Assembly: GCF_027921845.1 (NCBI RefSeq)
Contig: NZ_BSEN01000015.1
Coordinates: 258,636 to 322,635, forward strand
Direction of reading: 5' to 3'
Origin: Leifsonia poae
GTDB lineage: Bacteria; Actinomycetota; Actinomycetes; Actinomycetales; Microbacteriaceae
Length of the DNA: 64,000 bases
Shown: piece after piece, positions 55,126 to 63,682 of the stretch
Layout: the number at the start of each line of letters is the position of its first letter
How positions within the stretch are numbered: the first letter of the stretch is position 1
Notes under the pieces: model-generated
What the model was told of the DNA's origin: nothing
The model's database searches: none
What the model saw: only the letters and a program-made list of their open reading frames with translations
Translations under genes and position numbers: made by a program

Positions 55126-56724
55126 ATGACGACACGCACTCCGGGAGACGGCGCCCACGATCCGGCCGATGAACTCGAGAACAGCCGGGAGCACGTCGGC
55201 GATCTGAGCCAGGCGGTCCAGGACTTCTCGAGTGAGCAGGAGGGCTACCACAAGTCCCTCAAGCCCAGACAGGTGCAGATGATCGCCATCGGCGGCGCCA
55301 TCGGCACAGGGCTCTTCCTCGGTGCGGGAGGCCGCCTGGAACAGGGCGGACCGATGCTCGTCTTCGTCTACGCGCTCTGCGGCTTCTTCGCCTTCCTGGT
55401 GCTGCGCGCTCTCGGCGAGCTGGTGCTGCACCGTCCGTCGTCCGGTTCGTTCGTGTCGTATGCGCGCGAGTTCTACGGCGAGAAGATGGCCTACGTCGCG
55501 GGCTGGATGTACTTCCTCAACTGGGCGATGACCGCCATCGTCGATTCGACCGCCATCGCCCTCTACGTCAAGTACTGGAGCGCGTTCTCCTCGGTGCCCC
55601 AGTGGCTGCTGGCCCTCATCGCGCTCGTCGTCGTCGTGAGCCTCAACCTCATCTCGGTGAAGGTGTTCGGCGAGATGGAGTTCTGGTTCGCGCTCATCAA
55701 GGTGAGCGCGCTCGTCGCCTTCCTCCTCGTCGGAATCGTGGTGCTCTCGTTCGGCTGGCCGACGGACCAGGGCGTCACCGGGTTCGCGATGCTCGCCCAG
55801 AACGGCTGGCTGCTCCCGCACGGCGTCGCGACCATCGGCATGGCGATCGTGCTCGTGCAGGGCGTCGTGTTCGCGTATGCCGGGGTCGAGCTCGTCGGCA
55901 CGGCGGCCGGCGAGACGGAGAACCCCGAGAAGATCATGCCGAAGGCGATCAACAGCGTGGTGTTCCGCATCGCGGTGTTCTACTGCGGGTCGGTGCTGCT
56001 GCTCGCGCTCCTGCTCCCGTCCGACGTGTACAGCGCGAGCGAGAGCCCGTTCGTCACGTTCTTCAGCCATCTCGGATCGCCGGAGCTCGGCGCGATCGTC
56101 GGCTCGATCATGAACTTCGTCGTGCTGACCGCCGCGCTGTCCAGCCTCAACGCCGGCATGTACTCGACCGGACGCATCCTGCACTCGATGGCGCAGACGG
56201 GGGCCGCGCCCGGCTTCACGGGCCGGATGAACACCCGAGGTGTGCCGTACGGCGGCATCCTGCTCACCGGCGCCATCGGCGTGCTCGGCGTGTTCCTCAA
56301 TCTGATCGTGCCGGAGGACGCCTTCAACATCGTCGTCAACATCGCATCGCTCGGCATCGTGACGAGTTGGGGGATGATCATCCTCTGTCAGATGCAGCTG
56401 AGGCGCTGGGCCATGCAGGGGAAAATCGAGCGACCGTCGTTCCGCCTGTTCGGCGCGCCGTTCACGTCGTACCTGACCCTCGCGTTCCTGGTCGCGGTGG
56501 TGGTGCTGATGGCGTTCGACTACCCGACGGGGACTTACACCGTCGCCTCTCTCGTGGTCATCATCCCCGCGCTCATCGTCGGCTGGTACGCCAGCCGCAA
56601 CAAGATCCTCGCGATCGCGCGCGAGCGGCAGGGCTACACCGGGAGTTTCCCGACGGTCGCCGGACGTTCCGGCCGGGGACCGGGCGGACCCCGGAACCCT
56701 CGGGACCAGGACCCGAGCGCGTAA
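55126..56724 (+). CDS. amino acid permease (AAT family, AnsP/CycA-like)
   Basis: A 532-aa APC-superfamily transporter with 12 membrane segments. Hallmarks: [20 protein letters not shown] at residues ~50-70 (substrate-binding GTGLF), [14 protein letters not shown], and [19 protein letters not shown]. The family imports amino acids with protons; AnsP- or CycA-like substrates are plausible but not resolvable. The N-terminal ~40 residues are acidic and cytoplasmic. GAAAGGGGAG lies 4 nt before the ATG at 55126. Confidence 0.9.
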   Translation: MTTRTPGDGAHDPADELENSREHVGDLSQAVQDFSSEQEGYHKSLKPRQVQMIAIGGAIGTGLFLGAGGRLEQGGPMLVFVYALCGFFAFLVLRALGELVLHRPSSGSFVSYAREFYGEKMAYVAGWMYFLNWAMTAIVDSTAIALYVKYWSAFSSVPQWLLALIALVVVVSLNLISVKVFGEMEFWFALIKVSALVAFLLVGIVVLSFGWPTDQGVTGFAMLAQNGWLLPHGVATIGMAIVLVQGVVFAYAGVELVGTAAGETENPEKIMPKAINSVVFRIAVFYCGSVLLLALLLPSDVYSASESPFVTFFSHLGSPELGAIVGSIMNFVVLTAALSSLNAGMYSTGRILHSMAQTGAAPGFTGRMNTRGVPYGGILLTGAIGVLGVFLNLIVPEDAFNIVVNIASLGIVTSWGMIILCQMQLRRWAMQGKIERPSFRLFGAPFTSYLTLAFLVAVVVLMAFDYPTGTYTVASLVVIIPALIVGWYASRNKILAIARERQGYTGSFPTVAGRSGRGPGGPRNPRDQDPSA

Positions 56725-56759
56725 CGCGGCGCGAACTGGCCCAATCCGCGAGAGAAATC

Positions 56760-56765
56760 TAGGCT
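56760..56765 (+). promoter_or_regulatory. -10 hexamer of a probable leaderless promoter (DUF1992 gene)
   Basis: TAGGCT ends 7 nt before the ATG at 56773, matching the hexamer-to-start spacing at 45702 and 46610. Confidence 0.4.
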
Positions 56766-56772
56766 GGATGTC

Positions 56773-57375
56773 ATGACGGGCAAGAAGGAGCCGAAGGACT
56801 CCCGCCTTGCGGCCGCTCGCTACCAGGTGGACCGGCTGACGCAGGAGTCGGGGGACGACGACGAGGGCTCGACGGCCGGGCAGCCGACGATGGAGCAGCG
56901 CGCAGCGATCATCGAGATGACGATCGCGCAGGCGATCCGTCGCGGCGATTTCGACAACCTGCCCGGATCGGGCAAGCCGCTGAAGAACCTCACGGGCACG
57001 CACGATCCCAACTGGTGGATCCGGCAGAAGATCGAGAACGAGCGCCTCACCGGGCTCGGCCCGCCCGCGCTGACGTTGCGCACCGAAGACGCGCAGCTCG
57101 ACGCGAAGGTCGACGCCGCGCCGTCGGAACAGGCCGCCCGCGAGCTGCTCGAGGACTTCAATCGCCGCGTGATCGAGGCCCGGCGGCAGTTGCAAGGAGG
57201 CCCTCCGGTCGTCACGCCGACGCGCGACATCGGCGACGAATTGGCCAGACGACGCGATCGACGGGATGCGCGACGACGGGAGCTGGCGGAGGCACGCGAA
57301 CGCGAGGATGCCGAGCTCGCCGCCATGAGCAGACGCGAGCGTCGACGGGCGCTGCGTGAGCGTCGCCGCCGTTAG
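56773..57375 (+). CDS. DUF1992 (DnaJC28-like) domain protein
   Basis: A 200-aa soluble protein. The DUF1992 core spans residues ~45-110: IAQAIRRGDFDNLPGSGKPL, then HDPNWWIRQKIENE. A long basic, Arg/Glu-rich helical tail follows (residues ~150-200, ending RRERRRALRERRRR). The domain is shared with DnaJ homologue subfamily C member 28; its role is unknown. There is no Shine-Dalgarno, and a TAGGCT -10 lies 7 nt before the ATG. Confidence 0.88.
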   Translation: MTGKKEPKDSRLAAARYQVDRLTQESGDDDEGSTAGQPTMEQRAAIIEMTIAQAIRRGDFDNLPGSGKPLKNLTGTHDPNWWIRQKIENERLTGLGPPALTLRTEDAQLDAKVDAAPSEQAARELLEDFNRRVIEARRQLQGGPPVVTPTRDIGDELARRRDRRDARRRELAEAREREDAELAAMSRRERRRALRERRRR

Positions 57376-57542
57376 CGGAGGAGCGCTGGAGGAGTTCGAC
57401 CCCCAGGGGATGCACGCCGAGAACGCGTCGGGGTGAGACGTATCCGTTTTTTCCGGTCGTTTCCACGTCGAGACCATGCATCCCCGGGTCGTTGACCACG
57501 CTAGTCAGCCCGGCTCCGTGTGCCCAAATCGAGGGACGAAAA

Positions 57543-57559
57543 CCGTCAACAATTGACGG
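57543..57559. promoter_or_regulatory. inverted repeat in the HdeD-like gene upstream region
   Basis: CCGTCAA-CAA-TTGACGG, 7-bp perfect arms, lies about 105 nt upstream of the HdeD-like start within a 288-bp gap. The right arm contains TTGACG. A -10-like TAAGGT lies at 57632-57637, too far to pair with it. The rest of the gap (57376-57663) shows no gene. Confidence 0.35.
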
Positions 57560-57663
57560 GTGCCGATCGGGCGCGCGACACCGGATGCCGACCCGCGACG
57601 CGATCGATGGACAGGGCGCACCGCGGAGCGATAAGGTCCGAGCATCCAGCGAAAGGATCGACG

Positions 57664-58272
57664 ATGTCCACTTCTCAACCGTCTGCATTCGCCTCGTTCT
57701 CGCTCAATGGCAAGGACATGACGTCCTCGATGATCAACAGCGTGCGGGTCGCGCTCGGCATCAGCGGAGCGGTCTCCCTGATCATCGGCATCATCATCAC
57801 GTTCTGGCCCAAGACCGCCGCCGTGGGTCTCGCCGTGCTGATCGGCATCTACCTGATCGTCGCCGGGCTCGCCTACCTCGGTATCGGCATCTTCGCGAAG
57901 GGTCTCAGCGGAGGTGCCAGGGCGCTCGACATCATCTTCGGCGTTCTGATGATCATCGCGGCCGTGCTGGCCTTCTCGAACCTCGCGGGCACGACCGCGT
58001 TCCTGGCCGTGTTCTTCGGCATCCTGATCGGCATCGCCTGGATCGTGGAGGGCGCGGTGACGCTCGCACAGCTCGGAGACGCGCCGTCGCGCGGATGGGC
58101 GATCTTCTTCGGCGCCCTGAGCCTCGTCGCCGGTATCGTGCTGCTGTTCTCGCCGGCCTGGGGCTTCGTCGTGCTCTTCATCATCGCCGGCATCAGCCTG
58201 ATCGTGCTCGGCATCATCCAGATCATCCGCGCGATCACCTTCGGCCGCGGAGTCGCCACGCCGGCTGCCTGA
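57664..58272 (+). CDS. HdeD-family / DUF308 membrane protein
   Basis: A 202-aa protein with six membrane segments arranged as three repeats of two helices (GAVSLIIGIIITFWP, GLAVLIGIYLIVAGLAYLG, GVLMIIAAVLAFS and so on), the HdeD/DUF308 pattern linked to acid resistance in E. coli. The function in actinobacteria is unproven. GAAAGGATCG precedes the ATG at 57664. It is convergent with the DUF7144 gene, with which it shares a long inverted repeat. Confidence 0.88.
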   Translation: MSTSQPSAFASFSLNGKDMTSSMINSVRVALGISGAVSLIIGIIITFWPKTAAVGLAVLIGIYLIVAGLAYLGIGIFAKGLSGGARALDIIFGVLMIIAAVLAFSNLAGTTAFLAVFFGILIGIAWIVEGAVTLAQLGDAPSRGWAIFFGALSLVAGIVLLFSPAWGFVVLFIIAGISLIVLGIIQIIRAITFGRGVATPAA

Positions 58273-58290
58273 GCCGCGCCGACCGCTTGA

Positions 58291-58353
58291 GCACGGTCGC
58301 GAGCTGCGCCCCTGCGTGAGTTCTATGCGTCGGGGCGCAGCTCGCGACCGTGC
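58291..58353. repeat. 22-bp perfect inverted repeat in the convergent gap, entering the DUF7144 CDS
   Basis: The arm at 58291-58312 (begins GCACGGTCGCGAGCTGCGCC) is exactly complementary to 58332-58353, with a 19-nt loop. The right arm encodes the last residues (HGRELRPDA region) of the minus-strand gene. There is no T-run. It could serve as a bidirectional terminator. Confidence 0.9.
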
Positions 58354-58724
58354 GCGGTCAGAGCGTAGATGATCAGGATGTCGATGCCGATGGTGATCGA
58401 CGCCCACCACGGCTGAGCGGGGATCAGCAGCATCTGGCCGATCGCCCCGATGATGACCAGGACGATCGTGATCACCCGTGCCCAGGTCGCCCCCGTGAAG
58501 AGGGCGGCGCCCGTCAGGATCATGAGGATGCCGATGATGAGGGTCCACCAGCCCCAGCCGGAGACGTCGAAGAGGAACAGGTGACCTCGGGCGAGGACGT
58601 AGTAGGGGTCGGGCGCGAAGAGCGCCACGATTCCCTGGAGGACTCCGAAGATCCCGTTGACGAGGACGATGACGGCGGCGAAGCGGCCCCAGCCGACCCA
58701 CCCCGTTCGTTGCACTGTGCTCAT
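58323..58724 (-). CDS. DUF7144-type four-helix membrane protein
   Basis: A 133-aa protein: GWVGWGRFAAVIVLVNGIFGVLQG, YYVLARGHLFLFDVSGWGWW, LIIGILMILTGAALFTGATWAR and a fourth helix. The order matches the actinobacterial DUF7144 membrane family (function unknown). AGAGGAAGAG precedes the ATG. The C-terminal codons form one arm of the long inverted repeat. Confidence 0.85.
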   Translation of the reverse strand: MSTVQRTGWVGWGRFAAVIVLVNGIFGVLQGIVALFAPDPYYVLARGHLFLFDVSGWGWWTLIIGILMILTGAALFTGATWARVITIVLVIIGAIGQMLLIPAQPWWASITIGIDILIIYALTAHGRELRPDA

Positions 58725-58778
58725 TTCTCTTCCTCTCTGACTGCGTGACTGCCGGTTCTGACTGGACGGCTGCCGGTT

Positions 58779-58934
58779 CTAGAACCGTCGGCGCCGGGGA
58801 GTGATGGCCGCGCCGACCACGGCCGCCTTGGCGACCGGCGCCGGCCCCGGCGTCACCGCTCGCGTCACCACGGCTGCTTTCGCGATCGGCGCCCTCACCA
58901 CGCCGACGCGTCCCACTCGTCCTGCTCGCAACAT
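58779..58934 (-). CDS. 51-aa basic small protein downstream of the DUF6325 gene
   Basis: It starts MLRAGRVGRVGVVRAPIAKA, continues with two Ala/Val-rich near-repeats (PIAKAAVV, PVAKAAVV) and ends TPRRRRF. AAGGAG lies 8 nt before the ATG, inside the end of the DUF6325 gene, whose stop is 1 nt upstream of this start. This strongly suggests co-translation. I know no family; it may be membrane- or nucleic-acid-associated given its basic ends. Confidence 0.65.
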   Translation of the reverse strand: MLRAGRVGRVGVVRAPIAKAAVVTRAVTPGPAPVAKAAVVGAAITPRRRRF

Positions 58935-58935
58935 C

Positions 58936-59391
58936 TCAGACTCCTTCTTCCTCAAGCGCCTCTTCCGCCGCGAGGGCGTCGGCGATGTCCTGACTGTGGA
59001 TGCGTCCGTCGGCGATCAGTTGACCGCCGGCACGCCTGACCGCCGCAGCGAACGGGGCGGCCCACAGGTTCTCGTAGACCAGCACCCCGGCGACACTCCC
59101 CGGGTCCATCGCCGCCGCCAGATGCGCGACATCGTCTGCTGCGAGGAACTCGGCGAGGTCGGCGGCGATCGCTTCGAGCGGGCCGATCCCCTCGAGGTCC
59201 GAGAGCTCTAGGGCCTCGACCTCGCCGTCGTCGTCCTTGATGAGGACCATCGCGTCGACCAGCCGGATCGTCTCCGACTCGACCAGGGCGACGAGTTCGT
59301 CGATCACCTCGCCGGAGAAGGTGGATTCCCCCGCCGGAAACTCGACGATCACGAAGTCGACCGGCGCCGCCGTCTCAGGTAAGTCCGTCAT
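58936..59391 (-). CDS. DUF6325 family protein
   Basis: A 151-aa acidic protein with PVDFVIVEFPAGESTFSGEVIDELVALVESETIRLVDAMVLIKD in parts, LEGIGPLEAIAADLAEFLAADDVAHL, and VLVYENLWAAPFAAAVRRAGGQLIADGRI. This is the DUF6325/DUF1269-like pattern, in which a VEN-W-A helix precedes a short C-terminal helix. Such proteins occur in actinobacterial stress clusters; the function is unknown. AAGGAG lies 7 nt before the ATG at 59391. A copy of the shared dyad motif lies upstream at 59463-59487. Confidence 0.85.
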   Translation of the reverse strand: MTDLPETAAPVDFVIVEFPAGESTFSGEVIDELVALVESETIRLVDAMVLIKDDDGEVEALELSDLEGIGPLEAIAADLAEFLAADDVAHLAAAMDPGSVAGVLVYENLWAAPFAAAVRRAGGQLIADGRIHSQDIADALAAEEALEEEGV

Positions 59392-59462
59392 GGTTGTCTC
59401 CTTCAGCAAACGGGCACCATCCGTGCCTGTGCCAGAAGCTACCGCGGCCGTCGCCGGGCGGT

Positions 59463-59487
59463 CATCATCCTGATGGGGTGACGTCGG
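59463..59487 (+). promoter_or_regulatory. shared dyad motif, copy 1 (upstream of DUF6325 gene)
   Basis: CATCATCC-TGAT-GGGGTGACGTCGG. The same layout recurs at 63595-63621 and, on the minus strand, at 62151-62175. It lies about 72-96 nt before the DUF6325 start and ends directly at the stop of the LuxR regulator gene. Probable regulator-binding site. Confidence 0.6.
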
Positions 59488-62088
59488 TCAGGGGAGCAGG
59501 CCGACTTCACGCGCTCGCAGGATGGCAGCGCTGCGGTTGGGCACATCGAGCTTGCGATAGATGTGCACGGTGTGCGTCTTGATGGTGTTGACCGAGACGA
59601 AGAAGCGCTCCGCCAGCTCCGTGTTGGTCGCACGCGTCGGGAGGAGGGCCAGGATCTCCAGTTCACGCTGTGTGAGCGGCTCGGCGATCGCGGTGCTCGG
59701 CGCGGCGATGAGATCGTTGGCGCAATCGAGTATTCGTTGAGCGTGGGCGTCACGGGGTCCGGGGAGTCTGCGGAGCAGGTTCGTCACGACCGGCCCAGCA
59801 CGGAGAAAGGGATCGATCAGCTGCTCGCCGGAGGCAAGTTCGAGGGCCGCGCGCAGGTGCGCCTCGCTCGCCGCGGTCCGCCCCTCCAGCTCCGCCAGCC
59901 AGGCGCGCAGGATGCGGCCCTCGACGCTCTCGATGACGGCGTCGGGAGCGTGGGCGGAGGTCGCCGCGAGGACGATCGGGCGGGCCGCATCCGGACGCAG
60001 ACGGGTCAGGGCCGTCGCGGCGCGTTCGAACCGCACGGCCGGCCCGTCGCCGCCGTCCACTGTCTCGGTCGTCGCGTGGTCCGATTCCCTCGTGAGGCGA
60101 CGGGCACGGGCGCGCGCGGCGAACATCCTGTCGCGGACCAGCGCAGGGGGCGGGCCGGGCGGTGTCGCCAGGGGCGGAGTGGCCGCGGCATCACCGTTCA
60201 GCTCCTGGAGTCTGGCCTGGATGACATGGCCGATCCACAGCAGCTGAATGCGTCCGTTCGAGTCCGCCAGCGTGATGCCCTCGCGGAGCGCGTCCGCCGC
60301 CCGATGCGTTTCCGCGCGTTCGGCAGCGTCGAGCGCGCGAGCGAGATGAGCATCGGCGGTGGTCGGATGCTCGCCGAGGCCCGACTCCTCGGCGAGGATG
60401 ATCGCCTCGTCGGCGAGTTCCTCGGCGGCCGTCGTGCGCCCGAGCCAGGCGTGGATCAGAGCGAGGGACCCCAGCGTGCTGACGCGCCACGGCACGAAGC
60501 GCGAGCCTTCCGAGGCGAGCGCCTTCTCGAGCCAGCGTCGCGCCTGCTGCGGCCGGCCGTCGAGGAAGCACGACCTCCCCTCTGACAGCAGGGCCAGGGT
60601 CATGAGGGAGTCACGGTCGGTCAGTCCCAGGATGTCGGGCGGCGTGACGTCGGGCTGCCCTTCCAAGTGCGCGATCGCGCGGCGCGCCATCTCTGCCGAG
60701 ACCTCCGGATGCGCGCTCCACTGGGCGCGGGCGGCGAGGATGGTCTCGGCGACCATCCGCTGCCCGGCCGTCGCCTGCGGGTTCACGATCACCTGTCTCA
60801 GCAGCCCGTCGGCGACCGGAAGCTGTCCCTCGAGTGATCGCAGCACCCCGAGCAGAAGGGTGATGTCGATGCGCTCGGGAACGATCCGCGGCGGGAGTTC
60901 CCCGATCCACCGGATCACCTCGCGCATCTCGCTGCGCTCGTAGATCTCGGCGCCCCGGGTGCGGATCACGTCGAGCGCGGCCTCCCAGTCCCGCGCGCGC
61001 AGCAGGTACTCGACGGCGCGGTCGGTCTCGTCGCGCTCGAGATGCCAGTGCGCCGCGCGCCGTAGCAGCGACCGCTCGACGTCCGGCGCTTCGGCGCGGA
61101 GACGGTAGCGGAGCAGGTCGCGGAAGAGGTGGTGGAAGCGGAATCGCTCGCGACGGCTGTCGAGGGGGACGAGGAACAGCGATTCCCGCTCCACGTCCTC
61201 GAGGAACGGCCGCAGTTCGCCGTCGCCGGTGATGGTGGTCAGCAGGTCGGCGTTGACCTCGTCGAGGGCCGACGCGAGCAGCAGGCGGGTGCGGCGCTCG
61301 CCGGACTGCGCGTTGAGCACCTCCTCGCCGAGATAGTCGGTGACGAGACGGTCGGTGCCTCCGAACTGGCCGACGAACTCGTCATCGTCGTCTCGATTGC
61401 GCAGCGTGAGGCCGGCGAGCTGGAGCCCCGCTGCCCATCCTTCGGTGCGCGCGACCAGCAGTTCGACGTTGCGTTCGGAGATGGGCCTTCCCGCGATCGC
61501 CCCGAGCAATGCGGCCGCATCGGCGGTATCGAACGCCAGGTCGGCCGTCCTCAACTCCGCGACGTCGCCGCGGAGGCGGCGGCGCACCCAGCCGAGCGGG
61601 AGATCGACACGCGTGGCGATGATGAGCCTGACCTGCTCAGGGAGCCGGTCGACCAGCGACATCACATCGTCGATCAACGCACGGTTGGAGAGCAGGTGCA
61701 GGTCGTCGAACACGATGGCGGAGGGGCCGAGGCCGCGCAGCTGCTCGACGAGAGCGTCGAGGAAGGGAGCCCCGAGCGACCGACGTGCCGACTCGGCGAG
61801 GAGCGCGAGGTGCGCGGTGTCCTCTGAGATGGTGTCCAGCTGGGCGACGATACGGCGCGCCAGGTGGGCGGCCTCGTTGTCGCGGGGATCGATGTCGAGC
61901 CAGACGAAACCCAGTTCGGGGTGCTGGCGCGCCCACTGCGAGAGCAGCACCGTCTTGCCGGCGCCGGCTTGTGCGACGAGCAGTGTCAGCGGCTGCCGTG
62001 CCGAGCCGTCGATCACATCACGAAGCGCAGGCCGGTCGACGACTTCAGCAGCTACGTCCCATCCCGTGACCATATGCCCCGTCCCCAT
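59488..62088 (-). CDS. LuxR-family transcriptional regulator, MalT-like (LAL/STAND type)
   Basis: An 866-aa regulator. N-terminal P-loop ATPase: Walker A VAQAGAGKTVLLSQW at residues ~37-50, Walker B AIVFDDLHLL at ~125, then a winged-helix/arm region (FRFHHLFRDLLRYRLR). Helical TPR-like repeats fill residues ~350-790. A C-terminal LuxR HTH (LTQRELEILALLPTRATNTELAERFFVSVNTIKTHTVHIYRKL in parts) ends the protein. MalT-like proteins oligomerise on ATP plus ligand and activate promoters with repeated sites. The ATG at 62088 is used; 62073 is possible. Flanking small stress-type genes and shared upstream motifs suggest it runs a local regulon. Confidence 0.93.
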   Translation of the reverse strand: MGTGHMVTGWDVAAEVVDRPALRDVIDGSARQPLTLLVAQAGAGKTVLLSQWARQHPELGFVWLDIDPRDNEAAHLARRIVAQLDTISEDTAHLALLAESARRSLGAPFLDALVEQLRGLGPSAIVFDDLHLLSNRALIDDVMSLVDRLPEQVRLIIATRVDLPLGWVRRRLRGDVAELRTADLAFDTADAAALLGAIAGRPISERNVELLVARTEGWAAGLQLAGLTLRNRDDDDEFVGQFGGTDRLVTDYLGEEVLNAQSGERRTRLLLASALDEVNADLLTTITGDGELRPFLEDVERESLFLVPLDSRRERFRFHHLFRDLLRYRLRAEAPDVERSLLRRAAHWHLERDETDRAVEYLLRARDWEAALDVIRTRGAEIYERSEMREVIRWIGELPPRIVPERIDITLLLGVLRSLEGQLPVADGLLRQVIVNPQATAGQRMVAETILAARAQWSAHPEVSAEMARRAIAHLEGQPDVTPPDILGLTDRDSLMTLALLSEGRSCFLDGRPQQARRWLEKALASEGSRFVPWRVSTLGSLALIHAWLGRTTAAEELADEAIILAEESGLGEHPTTADAHLARALDAAERAETHRAADALREGITLADSNGRIQLLWIGHVIQARLQELNGDAAATPPLATPPGPPPALVRDRMFAARARARRLTRESDHATTETVDGGDGPAVRFERAATALTRLRPDAARPIVLAATSAHAPDAVIESVEGRILRAWLAELEGRTAASEAHLRAALELASGEQLIDPFLRAGPVVTNLLRRLPGPRDAHAQRILDCANDLIAAPSTAIAEPLTQRELEILALLPTRATNTELAERFFVSVNTIKTHTVHIYRKLDVPNRSAAILRAREVGLLP

Positions 62089-62150
62089 CCGGTTTCAGTG
62101 TGCCAGCACAGGCGCCCGACCACCAGACCCCCGCGCCGGGTGGATCCAGC

Positions 62151-62175
62151 GTCGAATCACCCGGTGCGGATGATC
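62151..62175 (-). promoter_or_regulatory. shared dyad motif, copy 2 (between luxR and the 73-aa gene)
   Basis: Read on the minus strand: GATCATCC-GCAC-CGGGTGATTCGAC. It matches copies at 59463 and 63595 in both half-sites and the 4-nt spacer. It lies in the divergent gap, 63 nt from the luxR ATG and 58 nt from the 73-aa gene start, so it could act on both. Confidence 0.6.
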
Positions 62176-62232
62176 CGCCGTGGTGGAAAGTCTGCGATGG
62201 TTGCCCGATCGAGACAGCACAGGAAGGTCATC

Positions 62233-62454
62233 GTGGGCGCTGCAACCTTCGAGATCGTGATAACGGGGACGCTCGGGCCGGCCATCGCCGGCGCATTCGA
62301 GGGGTTCACCGTTTCACGCGTCGAGCACGGTCGCACGCATCTGGTGGGGCCGATCGACGATCAAGCGCGGCTGCACGGCCTGCTGGAGCTGCTCGCGAGC
62401 CTCAACATCGAGCTCGTATCGGTGAACCCGATCAGTCCTCGGGGGGCGGCGTAG
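62233..62454 (+). CDS. 73-aa protein divergent from the LuxR regulator
   Basis: The GTG at 62233 has GGAAGG at 5-nt spacing. The product reads GAATFEIVITGTLGPAIAGAFEGFTVSR, HLVGPIDDQARLHGLLELLASLNIELVSV. It is a small alpha/beta protein with a strand-helix-strand feel, no signal peptide and no membrane helix. I do not recognise a named family, though similar short proteins occur beside actinobacterial stress regulators. Its 3' end overlaps the AI-2E gene on the other strand by 23 nt. Confidence 0.7.
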   Translation: MGAATFEIVITGTLGPAIAGAFEGFTVSRVEHGRTHLVGPIDDQARLHGLLELLASLNIELVSVNPISPRGAA

Positions 62455-63565
62455 TCCGAGCGGCGTGATGAGCCGATCGATGCTCGCGCCGGTCGGCCTT
62501 GGCAGCCGCCTGGGTCGCCTTGGCAAGGCCCCTGGTCTCGTCGGTCGGTCCGAGGGCCGGCCTCCACCAGTGGGCCGCCGGGTCGGCGTCGACGAGGAGC
62601 GTCTTGGCGAACAGAGTCAGCGGGATCGCGAGGATCGCCCCGATGGGTCCGATCACGACGGCCCAGAACAGCACGGAGAAGAAGGTCACGGTCTGGCTCA
62701 AAGACACGGCGTGGCCGACCACGCGCGGCTGGATGATCGACTGCACGACGGCGTTGATCACCCCGTACACGATGACGATGGCGATCACCGTCGGCCAGCC
62801 GCCGACGAGGAAGCCGAACACGAGCGGCGGGATGATCGCGAAGAAGTATCCGATGTTCGGGATGAAGCTGCAGAGAAAGGCGAGAAGCCCCCAGAGCAGG
62901 GCTGCAGGGACGTGCATGATGTACAGGGCTATCGCGTTCAGGGTGCCCTGCACGACGCCGAGCACGGTGGTCACGACCATGTAGCGCCGTACGTCCGACG
63001 CGTACCGGCTGAGAGCGGCGACGAGGTCGGGTTTGTGCTCGCCCAGCTGGCCGAGCACCGTGCGGGCGTACACGGCGTCGGCGGCCATCAGGATCATCAT
63101 CGTGAGCACGATCACCAGTGCCCCGGTGATGCCGACCACGCTGCCGAGCGCGTTCGTGAAGAAGGCGACGATGTTGTTCGGGTTGATGCTCTTCTGGATC
63201 TCCTGCACCTGGGCCTGCCCGATGCCGATGCTCTTCAGCCACGCTGCGATGCTCGTGCCGATCTGCTCGAACTGCGCCGAGTACGACGGGAGCATCGCCA
63301 CGAACTGGCCGAAGGCGATGATGATCGTGTAGGTGAACGCCGCGAGCAGCCCGAACACGACGAGGATCACCGAACCGGTGGCGATGCCGCCGGGCACGCC
63401 GCGTTTCAGAAGTCCCGTGCGGACCGGGTTGGCGCAGATGACCAGGATCAAGGTGAGCAGCGTCGGCGCGAGGATGCCGCGGATGCCGCTCAGGCCGATC
63501 GCCGTCACCGTCGCGGCGGCGAGCCCGACCAGGATCGTCGTCGCGCGGGGGAGTCCTGCTGCCAT
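62432..63565 (-). CDS. AI-2E family transporter (YdiK/TqsA/PerM-like)
   Basis: A 377-aa membrane protein with about eight helices in the AI-2E family order: LAPTLLTLILVICANPVRTGLLKRG, a large central hydrophilic/amphipathic region (~120-190), then LLWGLLAFLCSFIPNIGYFFAIIPPLVFG and VIAIVIVYGVINAVVQSIIQPRVVGHAVSLS, in parts. The P-N-I-G and IQPxxxG motifs are typical. Some members export autoinducer-2 or act as Na+/H+ antiporters; the substrate here is unknown. The ATG at 63565; a shared dyad lies 30 nt upstream. Confidence 0.9.
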   Translation of the reverse strand: MAAGLPRATTILVGLAAATVTAIGLSGIRGILAPTLLTLILVICANPVRTGLLKRGVPGGIATGSVILVVFGLLAAFTYTIIIAFGQFVAMLPSYSAQFEQIGTSIAAWLKSIGIGQAQVQEIQKSINPNNIVAFFTNALGSVVGITGALVIVLTMMILMAADAVYARTVLGQLGEHKPDLVAALSRYASDVRRYMVVTTVLGVVQGTLNAIALYIMHVPAALLWGLLAFLCSFIPNIGYFFAIIPPLVFGFLVGGWPTVIAIVIVYGVINAVVQSIIQPRVVGHAVSLSQTVTFFSVLFWAVVIGPIGAILAIPLTLFAKTLLVDADPAAHWWRPALGPTDETRGLAKATQAAAKADRREHRSAHHAARTTPPPED

Positions 63566-63594
63566 GCGCCAACGGTAGGGTCCGCCCGGACCGG

Positions 63595-63621
63595 CGACAT
63601 CATCCCAACCGGGTGATGTCG
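63595..63621 (+). promoter_or_regulatory. shared dyad motif, copy 3 (between AI-2E and GAP genes)
   Basis: CGACATCATCC-CAAC-CGGGTGATGTCG, the most symmetric copy: the outer CGACATCA and TGATGTCG are exact complements. It lies in the 117-bp divergent gap, 30 nt from the AI-2E start and 62 nt from the GAP-family start. Confidence 0.65.
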
Positions 63622-63682
63622 GGAGGCCTCGCGCCGATTACCGTCGTCCCAACACCCGATGGACGATACGAGGGGAGGGTGC

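Noticed and set aside
57420-57445. A fourth copy of the LuxR-cluster dyad before the HdeD-like gene
   Set aside because: GTCGGGGTGAGACGT resembles one half-site only. The CATCATCC half and the spacing are missing.
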